Below, one piece after another: positions 1-8,334 of a DNA stretch of 42,985 bases. Position 1 is the stretch's first letter. The number at the start of each line of letters is the position of its first letter. The notes below the pieces were generated by a model. That model worked only from the letters and a program-made list of their open reading frames with translations. It made no database searches and was not told where the DNA came from. This stretch comes from JAWLCQ01 sp041687095. Lineage in GTDB: Bacteria > Planctomycetota > Phycisphaerae > SM23-33. The DNA lies in the NCBI GenBank assembly GCA_041687095.1, contig JAWLCQ010000025.1, positions 1 through 42,985 on the forward strand, given 5' to 3'. Made by a program: the position numbers and the translations under genes.

Positions 1-276
1 GGGGACCATGGCGACCCCGCTGGCGTTGATGGTCGTGCCCTCGGGGAGCGTCTCGTTGGCCCAGTACTTCGAGAAGTCCAGCGGGGGCAGGCCCTCGGGC
101 GCCTTGAGCCCCACGCCCACGGGACTGAAATACCCGTAGTGCCCGGCGACGTCGTCGGTCCCGATGTGCTCCTTCACCCGCCGCAGCAGGTCGGGCGTGA
201 AGCTGGCCTTGTAGAGCAGGCGGTCGGGACGCTTGTGGGCGAGCGTGGCACGGAAGACTTCGAGGTCAGTCATCAT
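1..276 (-). CDS. Uroporphyrinogen-decarboxylase-family protein, 5' part only
   Basis: The gene reads leftwards off the window edge, so only about 91 N-terminal residues are visible. They start MTDLEVFRATLAHKRPDR and continue with a KASFTPDLLRRV segment and an HYGYFSP segment. This resembles the N-terminus of the URO-D / MtaA-like superfamily, whose members are heme-pathway decarboxylases or corrinoid methyltransferases; environmental planctomycete members usually have unknown substrates. Two adjacent ATG codons (276 and 273) could start it, with an AGGAAGG-like ribosome binding site just upstream. Catalytic residues lie outside the window, so the substrate cannot be judged. I see no neighbour that links it to heme synthesis. 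Confidence 0.7.
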   Translation of the reverse strand, partial: MMTDLEVFRATLAHKRPDRLLYKASFTPDLLRRVKEHIGTDDVAGHYGYFSPVGVGLKAPEGLPPLDFSKYWANETLPEGTTINASGVAMVP

Positions 277-343
277 GGGGGAGTACCTTCCTGTGTGTCC
301 TTTGCGATCAAGGACTCTGCGCTTGATCCTGTGCATCCTTCGC

Positions 344-442
344 TATCCGAACGGACGCCAAAGGGCAAGCCCTGATCAGGACCGGATGCGAGATCTTGCC
401 CTGTGCCCTCCTGACGCTTGCGATTTGGCGTCCGTTGGATCA
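344..442. repeat. REP-like inverted pair, left of the RAYT gene
   Basis: A unit containing ACGGACGCCAAAGGGCAAG (about 344-380) is followed by an inverted partner containing CTTGCGATTTGGCGTCCGTT (417-442). The partner overlaps the transposase stop codon (440-442). The same unit recurs in direct orientation on the other side of the gene (1039-1077) and as a hairpin at 19639-19710. This is how REP sequences are placed around their RAYT genes. Confidence 0.7.
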
Positions 443-1027
443 ACGCTTGTGCTTGTGGAAAGGCCAGTCGTCATAGGGAACCACGAACTCCCAGTGCTGT
501 GGGGGGATGCGATGCTTCTCGAAGTTCCGCCAGATGTAGTCGATGGTGCTCCGCACGCCCTGGGGCGTGTCGCGGTGGCGGATGTTGACGTCCAGGCTCC
601 ACACGGGATGCTCGTCAGGGAACAACTGCTGTTCCTCAAGGCACTTGCGCGTGCAGTCCCGCAGCATCACGAGCATCTCGTTGGGGCGGACGCGGTGCCT
701 GCGGAACAGCAGGTGCACGTGGTCCGCGAGGACCGCGCACGCGTAGCAGGTGAACCGCTCCGCGCGGATCAGCTCCCCGATCGCCCGTCCAATGCAGTCG
801 CGGTGGGGCGCCTCGAACCAGAGGATCGGGTGCTTCACCCTGTCCCGGGCGTCCCGGTAGAACTCCCGGATCTCCGAGCGGTCCGGGAAAGGGTCCTTCC
901 GCCCGTGGTGGACGGGCCCCAGCGGACGGATGCTGTCCTCGCGGATCCCCTGCGACATCGAACCTCGCGGGTCGTTCGGCAACCAGTGACCGTAACCCGT
1001 TAGGATGATGTGGGATGCGATGATCAT
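440..1027 (-). CDS. REP-associated tyrosine transposase (IS200/IS605-like Y1 family)
   Basis: A single-strand DNA transposase of about 195 residues, of the type that mobilises or processes REP palindromes. The HUH motif is H103-V-H105-L-L. The probable catalytic tyrosine is Y164 in a YIWRN helix near the C-terminus, as expected for Y1 transposases. The N-terminus ITGYGHWLPNDPRGSMS matches a RAYT subgroup in which a short insertion follows the first strand. I start it at the ATG at 1027, because codons further upstream read through the REP copy at 1039-1077. It is a lone gene with no TnpB partner. REP-like units lie on both sides and one overlaps its stop codon. It appears intact. Confidence 0.85.
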   Translation of the reverse strand: MIIASHIILTGYGHWLPNDPRGSMSQGIREDSIRPLGPVHHGRKDPFPDRSEIREFYRDARDRVKHPILWFEAPHRDCIGRAIGELIRAERFTCYACAVLADHVHLLFRRHRVRPNEMLVMLRDCTRKCLEEQQLFPDEHPVWSLDVNIRHRDTPQGVRSTIDYIWRNFEKHRIPPQHWEFVVPYDDWPFHKHKR

Positions 1028-1038
1028 GCGACCATGGG

Positions 1039-1077
1039 TAATCCAACGGACGCCAAATGGCAAGCCTTGATCAGGGC
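1039..1077. repeat. REP-like unit, right of the RAYT gene
   Basis: The stretch around ATCCAACGGACGCCAAATGG is nearly the same as 344-380 and lies in the same orientation, so the transposase gene sits between two direct copies. It begins about 12 bp upstream of the transposase ATG. Confidence 0.7.
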
Positions 1078-1157
1078 ACACAGCAAGTGCTCTGCCCGAT
1101 CCTGCTTGAGGCTCATCTGCATAGCAGTCCGTCAGTCAATCCGCCAGCCAACCCATG

Positions 1158-1380
1158 CCAGTTAACCAGTAACACTACAACGAAGCTTGGTTGACTGGTT
1201 GACTGGTTGACTGGTTAACTGGTTAACTGGTTGATTGGTAACGGCTTGCCGCCAACTGCACGCCTGCGGTGGCCCTGGGCAGGCATGGGACGCTAACTTC
1301 TTTACCAGTAACCATTTAACCAGCCGCCCAGTTCACATCCTTCGTTGTAGTGGTAACCAGTTAACCAATCAACCAGTTAA
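1158..1380. repeat. Inverted element with a 9-bp tandem array
   Basis: This fills the gap between the transposase and ispG. Six copies of a 9-bp unit (GGTTGACTG three times, GGTTAACTG twice, GGTTGATTG once) occupy 1189-1242. Around them is an outer inverted repeat, CACTACAACGAAG at 1173-1185 against its complement at 1340-1352, with GGTTAAC-type sequence outside that. The ispG stop codon (1377-1379) lies inside the right arm. Related CAACCAGT/CAACCACT tracts occur at 8262-8330 and 20720-20748. Confidence 0.75.
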
Positions 1381-2474
1381 CTGCCCGCAGCCTCCATCGC
1401 CCGCACCTCCGCGATAACGGCGGAGACAATCTCATCGGCGTTGACGGTGCGGATGCGTTGGCCTTTGCGATAGAGGACGGCCTTGTCCTTGCCTGCGCAG
1501 ATCGCGACGTCGGCGGACTCCGCCTCCCCGGGACCGTTGACCACGCAGCCCATGACGGCGACGGTGAGGGGCGTGCGCACGTCCGCCAGTTCCGCCCGCA
1601 GGCGGTCGAGCACGGGCGAGAGGTCCATCTGCAGCCGCCCGCACGTGGGGCAGGCGATCCACTCGATGCCCACCCGCTCCCGCAGGCGGAGCGAGCACAG
1701 CAGTTCCACGCCCGCCCGCACCTCGTTCACCGGGTCCCCCGCGTAGCTGATGCGGATCGTATCCCCGATGCCCTCGCACAGCAGCGTCCCCAGCGCCGCC
1801 GCCGAGCGGATCGCCCCCGTCTCCATCGTCCCCGCGTGCGTCACGCCCAGGTGCAGGGGGTAGTCCCAGCGACGGGAGAGTTCGCGGTAGGCGGCGACGC
1901 AGGTGACGGCGTCGTGGCTCTTGGCGGACAGGGCCAGGTTCTCGAAGCCCTCCTCGCGGAAGACGGTGAGGTAGTCGTCGAGGGCCTCGACCATGAGGTC
2001 CACGAGCGGGCGCTGGAGTTGGGCGGCGTGGCGGGCGGGGTCGCGGCGGTCCACGACGGAGCCCTCGTTGACGCCCACGCGGATGGCGACCCCGGCCGCC
2101 TGGGCGGAGCGGATGACCTGGCGGACGCGGTCGCGGTCGGTGAGGTTCCCGGGGTTGAGGCGGATCTTGGCGATTCCGGCGTCGATGGCTTCCAGGGCGC
2201 GGTCGAAGTGGAAGTGCACGTCGGCGATGAGGGGGACCGGGGAGCGGGGGACGATCTCGGCGAGGGCGGCGGTGTCCTCGCGGGTGGGGACGGCGAGGCG
2301 GACGAGGGCGGCCCCGGCCGCGGCGAGGCGCTCGATCTGCTCGAGCGTGGCGCGGGCGTCGGCGGTCCGCGTGTTGGTCATGCTCTGCACGCTCACGGGC
2401 GCATCGCCCCCGAGGGTCACGGACCCCACCCGGAGCGGGCGGGTCTTGCGGCGCTGGATCTGCGGAAGGTTCAT
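1377..2474 (-). CDS. ispG: 4-hydroxy-3-methylbut-2-enyl diphosphate synthase (IspG/GcpE)
   Basis: The [4Fe-4S] enzyme that converts MEcPP to HMBPP in the MEP isoprenoid pathway, in the cytoplasm. The 365-residue length fits the compact bacterial form without the plant-type insert. The N-terminal TIM barrel begins with VSVQSMTNTRTAD and carries IADVHFHFDRALEA and IRLNPGN. The cluster ligands are C275 and C278 (CPTCGR) and C310 (MGCVVNGPGE), with the conserved E317. The ATG at 2474 has no convincing Shine-Dalgarno site. A TAAGAT -10-like box lies only 6 bp upstream (2481-2486), so the message may be leaderless (inference). The stop codon lies inside a repeat. Confidence 0.97.
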   Translation of the reverse strand: MNLPQIQRRKTRPLRVGSVTLGGDAPVSVQSMTNTRTADARATLEQIERLAAAGAALVRLAVPTREDTAALAEIVPRSPVPLIADVHFHFDRALEAIDAGIAKIRLNPGNLTDRDRVRQVIRSAQAAGVAIRVGVNEGSVVDRRDPARHAAQLQRPLVDLMVEALDDYLTVFREEGFENLALSAKSHDAVTCVAAYRELSRRWDYPLHLGVTHAGTMETGAIRSAAALGTLLCEGIGDTIRISYAGDPVNEVRAGVELLCSLRLRERVGIEWIACPTCGRLQMDLSPVLDRLRAELADVRTPLTVAVMGCVVNGPGEAESADVAICAGKDKAVLYRKGQRIRTVNADEIVSAVIAEVRAMEAAGS

Positions 2475-2534
2475 CCCGCTATCTTACCCGCAAGGAACCG
2501 TTGAGGAATTGCGGATTGTGGAACGCGCAAGAAA

Positions 2535-2572
2535 GGATCCCCGCGGCCGCCGGGGGACGGCCGCGGGGATCC
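2535..2572 (-). terminator. Intrinsic terminator of the large secreted-protein gene
   Basis: A perfect 14-bp stem (GGATCCCCGCGGCC at 2535-2548 against 2559-2572) with a 10-nt loop lies 28 bp past the stop codon at 2600. In the leftward direction it is followed by a short TTTCTT run. Confidence 0.75.
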
Positions 2573-2599
2573 GGGTGGGGTCAGTCTATGTCCGGTCGG

Positions 2600-5500
2600 T
2601 TACTCGGCCGTGCGGTAGCCGCGGATGTTGTCGTACGCCGCCGCTCCGCCGAAGGTGAACGATCCGGGGTCGAGCTTGCCGCCCTGGGCCTTGGCGGGGA
2701 TGCCCAGCGCCCCGTCCTGGATCTGGATCTCGCCCGCGGGCTGCCCGTTGACCTTCAGGACGGCGATGTTGCCCTTCCAGGACAGGTCGAACTCGGTCCA
2801 CCCGTCGGCGGCGACGGGGGTCGAGACGGTCCGGATCTTGTCCTTGTCCTTGGAGCGGGACCAGCGGCCGCTCTTGGCGTCCTGGACCATCGGGTTGAGG
2901 TCGCTGGTGAGGACGACGGCCTTTCCGTCCTTGCCCTGCTGGACGCTGATGTCCAGCAGCCCGGCGGAGAAGACCCCGCGGGCGGGTCCGGTGATGAGGG
3001 CCTGGAAGGCGAGGCGGCCCTGGTCGGCGGTGAGGTTCAGGTGCGGCCAGAACGCCACTCCGCCCTGGATGCCCTTGCCCTGGGCGCCCTGGACGAGGGT
3101 GATCTGCCCGGTCTTGGGCCCACCGACGAACACGCACGAGCCCAGGGCCTCATCGGCGATCGGCGCGTCCACGGTGTCGAACGTCGCCAGGAAGCTCTGC
3201 GAGCCCTGCATGGCCGTGCGCTCGATGAGGTGCACGCCCACGAAGTCGCGCTGCAGCACGTCCAGCTGCAGCCCACCGCCCGCGAACGGGTAGATCGCGC
3301 CCGTCTCGCAGTCGACGGCGAGGGTCTTGGCCTTGTCGAGCCCGAGCTTCGCGAAGTCGATCTGCACGTCGACCGCCTTGTCCTGCCGCGAGGTGTTCAC
3401 CACCCACAGCATGGTCCGCTTGGCGCCCTTGTGGGCGGAGACGAGGCACTCGGGCGTGGAGGTGCGGACAGGGTTGTCCGCCTTCCAGTACCCCAGGAAC
3501 TCGATCCCGGGCTCGTAGAAGCGGGCCTCCTGCGCGATGACGTTGTAGAACTGCACCTGCTCGGGCAGGACGTCGTGGCTCATCACCCACCCCACGAACT
3601 GGTGGGTGTGCTTGGGCTCGTAGATCGTCGAGTGCCGCTGCGACTGGCACATCATGGTCATCGCCCCGCCGGCGCACGTGGCCGAGCCGATCGCCCGCAG
3701 CCGCCCGGCCGGGAGGACCTCCATGTAGTCGTACTGCAGGTCCGAGGGCTCGACGTTCTCGCCCTCGAAGAAGATGTCCCCGAACCACGCATAGTACGCC
3801 GCCCCGCTGGAGATGTGCTGCCAGAGGTTGGGCGTGGGGACGTGGTTCTGGTGGAACATGATCTTCATCCGCTTGAAGTACTCGCGGAGCCCGAGGTAGC
3901 TGTAGCCCCGCTGGAGCTTCTTGTCCGCGCGGATGTACGCCCCGCCGGTGAGGAAGTTGTCCTCCAGGGCGAGGTAGTTCTCATCGACGTACAGCCCGCG
4001 GAAGCCCGCCTCGCGGACCCACCGCTGGTAGAACCACAGGCGGAAGTCCACCGGGCCCCTGCCCTGGGTGGTGTTGGCGTTGCTGCGGTCGCCCGGGGTC
4101 GCCCCCCAGTCCACCACGAACTCCGGGAACTCCGCCAACTGGCGGCCTTCCTTGCCCTTGCTGGGCTCGCTGTACTCCTGGTAGCGGCCGATGGAGTGGG
4201 CGATCGAGCCCACCATCGGGCGGTGCTTGGAGTGGCGGGGCGTGTTCTCCAGCATGCCCTTGGACTTCTCCATGTTCCAGGGGAACGGGGAGCAGTAGTA
4301 GGGCCACAGCACCGCCCAGTCCGCGTCGGTCCAGAAGTACGTGTTGACCGCGCTGGGGAGGGAGCTTGTGTTGTTCGCGCAGACGATCGCCCGCCACCCG
4401 TCGGGCAGGGGGCGGGAGGGGTACGTCTGGTAGCCGTACTGCACCGTCGTCGCCTCGGTGAGCGTGGTGGGCAGCTCGATGAAGTGCACCCGCAGCGTGA
4501 CCTTCCCGTCCTTGCGGATGATCTCCTGCGTGGGGAGCGACTTGTCGTCGTCGGTGATCCAGCCCTTGTCGTTGTCGGCGAACCAGCAGAAGGCGCGGTC
4601 GCTGTTGGTCAGCCAGATGTACGGGACGAAGTCCCCGATCAACATCCCCGAGGCCGTCTGGATCGACGACCAGTAGGCGGGCGTCACGTCGTGGACCGCC
4701 GCCCACCCCCCGGCCGTCGTGCAGTAGTGCGTCGCCTCGCTCTCGGGCAGGACGATCTCGAGGTAGACCTTGTCCACCGTCGCCGGGGCCTTCGCGTCGG
4801 CGGGGGCGATCGTCAGGTCGCTAAGGACGAACCCGTCGAACTCGACCTGGGTCGTCGCGGAGCACTTGAGCCCCGCCCCTTCGCCCGTCCCCCGCAGGAT
4901 GGCGTAGGCGTCAACCTGCTTGAGCAGCTCGGGCTGGCCCGGGGTGATGTCGATCCGCTTGCCCCCGACCTCCGCGACGAGGCGCATGGACTCGATCTGG
5001 CTCACCCCGCCGTTGTCCACCTTCTCCAGCAGCCCCAGGCCGTTCATCTGCATCTGCCGGTTCCACACCCCGACCTGCCCGCCCCGCACCGCCACGGGCG
5101 TCCACGGGGGGATGACCTCGTCGGTGACCCCGACGGTGTTGTTCTGCCACTCGAAGCGGTAGCCCAGCAGGCTGATCTCGCTGCTGTTGGTGTCCAGGAC
5201 ATTGCCCTCACCATCCAGGATGGCGACCTCGACGAGCACCTTGCGGGGCTCGGGCTTGCCCTCGGGGATCTCGGGCAGGGGCATGGGCTCCTGGCCGCGG
5301 GCGACGCGCTTCTTGTTCTCCGACTCCATCCCCGCCCGCCGCGACCGCAGCGTCGCCGCCCCCGCCGGGTCGTACACCGGGACCTGCACCTTCTTGGCGT
5401 CCAGGAACATCACCCCGTTGGAGTACCACTCCACGAACGGGGGCATCTCCTGCTCCTGCAGGACCGCCTCGGTCGCCGGATCGACGACCTTCACCCTCGC

Positions 5501-6673
5501 CGACGCCACCTGCGAACGCTTCTCGTGATCGATGATGTCCGCCTTCACGAGCACCACGTTGTTCTCGGGGCCGTACATCGGCATGACCGCCAGGGGGACG
5601 ATCTCGCGGTCCTTCTCGGGCCGCTGGGGCTTGGACGCGACGTACCCGTTGACGGCGAAGGGCACCATGTGCCGGTAGATCTCCGTCCCGTCCTTCGCGC
5701 GGGCGGTGACGCTGACGAACCCGATGTCCAGGTCGCCCGTGTCGCCCGTGACGCGGAACTCCTCACGCTTCCCGGGGGCGAGCTTCACCGTCTTGCTGAT
5801 CACCTGGTCCCCGTCGTGGGGGGCGATCTCCTTCTGCACGCGGACGTCGACCGTCACCTCCTCCGCCTTGGTGCGGGGGGCGACGACGGCCATCGGGAAA
5901 TCGATCGCGCCCGTGAACAGCGACGCCGTCCCGTACACCTGCAGCATGGCCGTGTCGTCCATGAGGTGCATGTCCGGGTAGCCCGGGATCTCCGCGAACC
6001 CCCCGGTGACGCCCCACGACGCCTGGGGGCGGGATTCGGTCCCGGGGCTCGTGCGGGCGAGGAGGAACTTCCAGACGTCCCCGTCCTTGATCTGCTCGAT
6101 CCCGAACGCCTTGATCGGGATCGACGCCTCGATGATGTAGCGGTCGTCCAGCTCCTGCACGCCCAGCGTCCAGTTGCCCGTCCAGCCCATCGCGGAGTAC
6201 CCGCGGGAGGGGATGTTGTGGACGTCCATGACGGCGGGGTAGGTGTTGATGATGTTCTGGTAGGTCTCCGGGACGGCCTTGGGCGGGGCGACCCAGATCT
6301 CGATCGACGGGTCCCCGAACGAGTAGTCGTCGTTCTGGCGGGCGGTCTTCCAGAGCTTCCACTCCTTGGGGCCCCGCGCGCAGTTGGCGAGGAAGTAGAA
6401 CCTCTCGCTGTCGAAGGCGAAGCCCCAGGTCGTCTCCGCCTGGAAGGGCTTGTTCTCGAAGATCGTGATCATGCCCGTGGCGACCAGCGCCCCGTCCCAC
6501 TCCCCGGGCTCGATCTTCCCGTCGATCGTCGGGGCCTTCTCGATCCGCCGGGCGTAGAACGCCCCGGCCGGGATCTTTTCCTTCCCGCCGGCCGCGAGGA
6601 TTTCCCCCGCCGCCACCGACAGCGCAAGAGCGCACAGAAGCAGTCCCGTTCCGGTGATTCGCATAGGCTTCAT
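2600..6673 (-). CDS. Very large secreted glycosidase-like protein with CBM9-like and LamG-like ends
   Basis: A protein of 1357 residues. A Sec signal peptide (about residues 1-27, hydrophobic core LLLCALALSVAAG) is followed by a CBM9/DOMON-like domain (about 35-230) that opens with PTIDGKIEPGEWDGA. The long middle region is rich in Trp and Tyr (for example YVDENYLALEDNFLTGG and FFEGENVEPSDLQYDY), as in TIM-barrel glycoside hydrolases. The last ~170 residues (GSQSFLATFDTVDAP to the end) look like a LamG/3-keto-disaccharide-hydrolase type jelly roll. I cannot assign a numbered family. A role in polysaccharide binding or cleavage is inferred. I start at the ATG at 6673 behind AGGAAAGG; a second ATG at 6664 is possible. 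It is monocistronic, with a terminator at 2535-2572. Confidence 0.85.
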   Translation of the reverse strand: MKPMRITGTGLLLCALALSVAAGEILAAGGKEKIPAGAFYARRIEKAPTIDGKIEPGEWDGALVATGMITIFENKPFQAETTWGFAFDSERFYFLANCARGPKEWKLWKTARQNDDYSFGDPSIEIWVAPPKAVPETYQNIINTYPAVMDVHNIPSRGYSAMGWTGNWTLGVQELDDRYIIEASIPIKAFGIEQIKDGDVWKFLLARTSPGTESRPQASWGVTGGFAEIPGYPDMHLMDDTAMLQVYGTASLFTGAIDFPMAVVAPRTKAEEVTVDVRVQKEIAPHDGDQVISKTVKLAPGKREEFRVTGDTGDLDIGFVSVTARAKDGTEIYRHMVPFAVNGYVASKPQRPEKDREIVPLAVMPMYGPENNVVLVKADIIDHEKRSQVASARVKVVDPATEAVLQEQEMPPFVEWYSNGVMFLDAKKVQVPVYDPAGAATLRSRRAGMESENKKRVARGQEPMPLPEIPEGKPEPRKVLVEVAILDGEGNVLDTNSSEISLLGYRFEWQNNTVGVTDEVIPPWTPVAVRGGQVGVWNRQMQMNGLGLLEKVDNGGVSQIESMRLVAEVGGKRIDITPGQPELLKQVDAYAILRGTGEGAGLKCSATTQVEFDGFVLSDLTIAPADAKAPATVDKVYLEIVLPESEATHYCTTAGGWAAVHDVTPAYWSSIQTASGMLIGDFVPYIWLTNSDRAFCWFADNDKGWITDDDKSLPTQEIIRKDGKVTLRVHFIELPTTLTEATTVQYGYQTYPSRPLPDGWRAIVCANNTSSLPSAVNTYFWTDADWAVLWPYYCSPFPWNMEKSKGMLENTPRHSKHRPMVGSIAHSIGRYQEYSEPSKGKEGRQLAEFPEFVVDWGATPGDRSNANTTQGRGPVDFRLWFYQRWVREAGFRGLYVDENYLALEDNFLTGGAYIRADKKLQRGYSYLGLREYFKRMKIMFHQNHVPTPNLWQHISSGAAYYAWFGDIFFEGENVEPSDLQYDYMEVLPAGRLRAIGSATCAGGAMTMMCQSQRHSTIYEPKHTHQFVGWVMSHDVLPEQVQFYNVIAQEARFYEPGIEFLGYWKADNPVRTSTPECLVSAHKGAKRTMLWVVNTSRQDKAVDVQIDFAKLGLDKAKTLAVDCETGAIYPFAGGGLQLDVLQRDFVGVHLIERTAMQGSQSFLATFDTVDAPIADEALGSCVFVGGPKTGQITLVQGAQGKGIQGGVAFWPHLNLTADQGRLAFQALITGPARGVFSAGLLDISVQQGKDGKAVVLTSDLNPMVQDAKSGRWSRSKDKDKIRTVSTPVAADGWTEFDLSWKGNIAVLKVNGQPAGEIQIQDGALGIPAKAQGGKLDPGSFTFGGAAAYDNIRGYRTAE

Positions 6674-6792
6674 CCTTTCCTGTAGATGCATGGGGTGCAG
6701 AACACCCCATTTTGCACTTCGCAGCAGCGAATTCAAGACGTGACCCGGGAATCCCGGGGCGTTGCGCAACGCGCGGCCGCGGCCCGGATACG

Positions 6793-6824
6793 CCAACGCC
6801 CCCCGGGGGCCCGGGGGGCGTTGG
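6793..6824 (-). terminator. GC-rich hairpin after the deoxyhypusine-synthase-like gene
   Basis: A perfect 14-bp stem (CCAACGCCCCCCGG at 6793-6806 against 6811-6824) with a 4-nt loop lies about 70 bp past the stop codon at 6892. There is no U-tract, so it could be a Rho-assisted terminator or an RNA-stabilising hairpin. Confidence 0.55.
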
Positions 6825-6891
6825 GTGTTCCGTCCGTCCCCTCGAAACTCGACAACCGCTCGCCGGTCGCGACTCGGGGACGTGCCGCCGC

Positions 6892-8055
6892 CTACTTGTT
6901 GTGGGCGAAGTACTCGCGGACCAGGGCCTCCATGAGGTCCCCGCGCTTGTGGTAGAGCTTCTTGAGCTCGCGCTTGGGGCGCTTGGAGAGGGCGTAGTGG
7001 GTGATCAGGGGCAGGGCGATGGTGGTGTCGGTGTAGCAGACCACCGCGTCGGGGAGGCGGTCGGGATCGACCTTGCCCCAGGAGACCGCCTCGTGCGGGG
7101 TCGCCCCGCTGAGCCCCCCGGTGTCGGGGCGGGCGTCGGTGACCTGGAAGAAGTAGTCCTGCCCGACCTCCTTGATCCGCAGCACCTCCTGGATCTGGGG
7201 CTCGGTCTGGAGCATGAAGTTCTTCGGGCTCCCCCCGCCCCAGAGGACCACGGCGCTCTTGCCGCCGGAGCGCTTCGCGCCCAGGACGTAGCTCGTCGTC
7301 TCGTTGACGTCGATGGAGGGGTTCATCCGCAGCTTGCTCCCGCGGATCTCCAGCCCCGCCACGTTCATCCCGATCGTCGAGTCGCCCGGGCTGGAGGTGT
7401 AGACGGGGACCCCGCAGCGGTACGCCGCCGCCAGCATCGACACGTCCTTGAGCCCGTGCTGCCGCTCGTACTCCGCGGCGTACTTGCCCAGGAGGTGGTG
7501 CAGCTCGCCGGTGCCCATCTCCTTCTGGAACTCCGGCTGCATGAGGATCGAGCGGAGGATCTCGTCGGTCGCCATGAGGCAGTCGGTGTAGCCCAGGAGG
7601 ACGTCGTAGATGCGGACGACGTCGTTGGAGCGGAGGTCCGCGTCGTCGACGAGGTGGGACCCGACGTGCAGGGGCATGTTGAAGGCGAAGTGCAGGTCAT
7701 GGTAGAGGTTCGCCCCGGTGGCGACGATCCAGTCGACGAACCCGGCCTTGATGAGCGGGACGATGGACGAGCAGCCCAGCCCGGCGGGGGTGAGGGCGCC
7801 CGAGAAGCTCATCCCGACGGTGACGTCGGGTTCGAGCATCTTCTCGGTGAACAGGCGGGCGCCCTCGCGCAGGCGCGCGCCGTTGTAGGCGAGGAACGCG
7901 TCGTCGATGACCGACGCGAGCTTCTCCTTGCCCGTGATGCCCTTGGGCATGATCCGCTGGCCCGAGAGGTAGTTGTCCTTCTTGGGCGTCTTCTTCTTCT
8001 TCATCCACTCCGGCAGATCGCTCAGATCCGCACGCAACCGATGATCGCGCTTCAT
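6892..8055 (-). CDS. Deoxyhypusine synthase-like protein, probable polyamine aminobutyl transferase
   Basis: A 387-residue member of the deoxyhypusine synthase fold. The family uses NAD+ and an active-site lysine to move an aminobutyl group. The lysine is present as K328 in EAVSWGK, as in the human enzyme, and the segments FSGALTPAGLG, SPGDSTIGMN and LWGGGSPKNF mark the NAD and substrate regions. Bacteria lack eIF5A, so the protein substrate is absent; bacterial homologues are known to act on small amines, for example as homospermidine synthases. The decarboxylase gene immediately upstream fits that role. The ATG at 8055 is chosen because it begins MKRDHRLRADLSDLPEWM, and the frame upstream runs through repeats. 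The exact product cannot be fixed from sequence. Confidence 0.9.
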   Translation of the reverse strand: MKRDHRLRADLSDLPEWMKKKKTPKKDNYLSGQRIMPKGITGKEKLASVIDDAFLAYNGARLREGARLFTEKMLEPDVTVGMSFSGALTPAGLGCSSIVPLIKAGFVDWIVATGANLYHDLHFAFNMPLHVGSHLVDDADLRSNDVVRIYDVLLGYTDCLMATDEILRSILMQPEFQKEMGTGELHHLLGKYAAEYERQHGLKDVSMLAAAYRCGVPVYTSSPGDSTIGMNVAGLEIRGSKLRMNPSIDVNETTSYVLGAKRSGGKSAVVLWGGGSPKNFMLQTEPQIQEVLRIKEVGQDYFFQVTDARPDTGGLSGATPHEAVSWGKVDPDRLPDAVVCYTDTTIALPLITHYALSKRPKRELKKLYHKRGDLMEALVREYFAHNK

Positions 8056-8133
8056 ATTCTTGCTTTCCCTTTCCGTTCCCGTGTGGGAATCGAGTCTTAC
8101 AATGGTATTCCTGCAACATTCTGCGTCCGGGGC

Positions 8134-8160
8134 GCCGCTGAGCCCTTCGGGCTCAGCGGC
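8134..8160. repeat. 12-bp perfect hairpin between the polyamine genes
   Basis: GCCGCTGAGCCC pairs with GGGCTCAGCGGC across a 3-nt loop. It lies 79 bp upstream of the ATG at 8055, in the spacer between two genes that are probably co-transcribed. Next to it (8262-8330) is a tract of CAACCACTCA-type repeats related to 1158-1380. No U-tract follows, so I do not call it a terminator. Confidence 0.6.
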
Positions 8161-8334
8161 CGAATGCCCGGGCGCACTCGATACGTTGCCCACCGAACCA
8201 GGCGCCCCACCAATCTGCCATCGGCCAACGAGCCGCCCACAAGGCCAGTCCCGCGGTGAGTCAACCATCCGGCCGATCGACCGGTCAACCACTCAATCCG
8301 CCAGCCATTCAACCGATGAACCAGTCACCATCCG

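Noticed and set aside
1189..1242. Possible CRISPR array because of regular short repeats
   Set aside because: The units are 9 bp and directly adjacent with no spacers, and no cas genes are present. The 30-bp tandem units at 11981-12069 likewise have no spacers.
2501..6685. Open frame of about 1390 codons on the plus strand opposite the large secreted protein
   Set aside because: It is a shadow of a GC-rich gene: the product is a low-complexity string of Asp, Val, His, Arg and Leu with no domain, while the minus strand has a signal peptide and recognisable domains.
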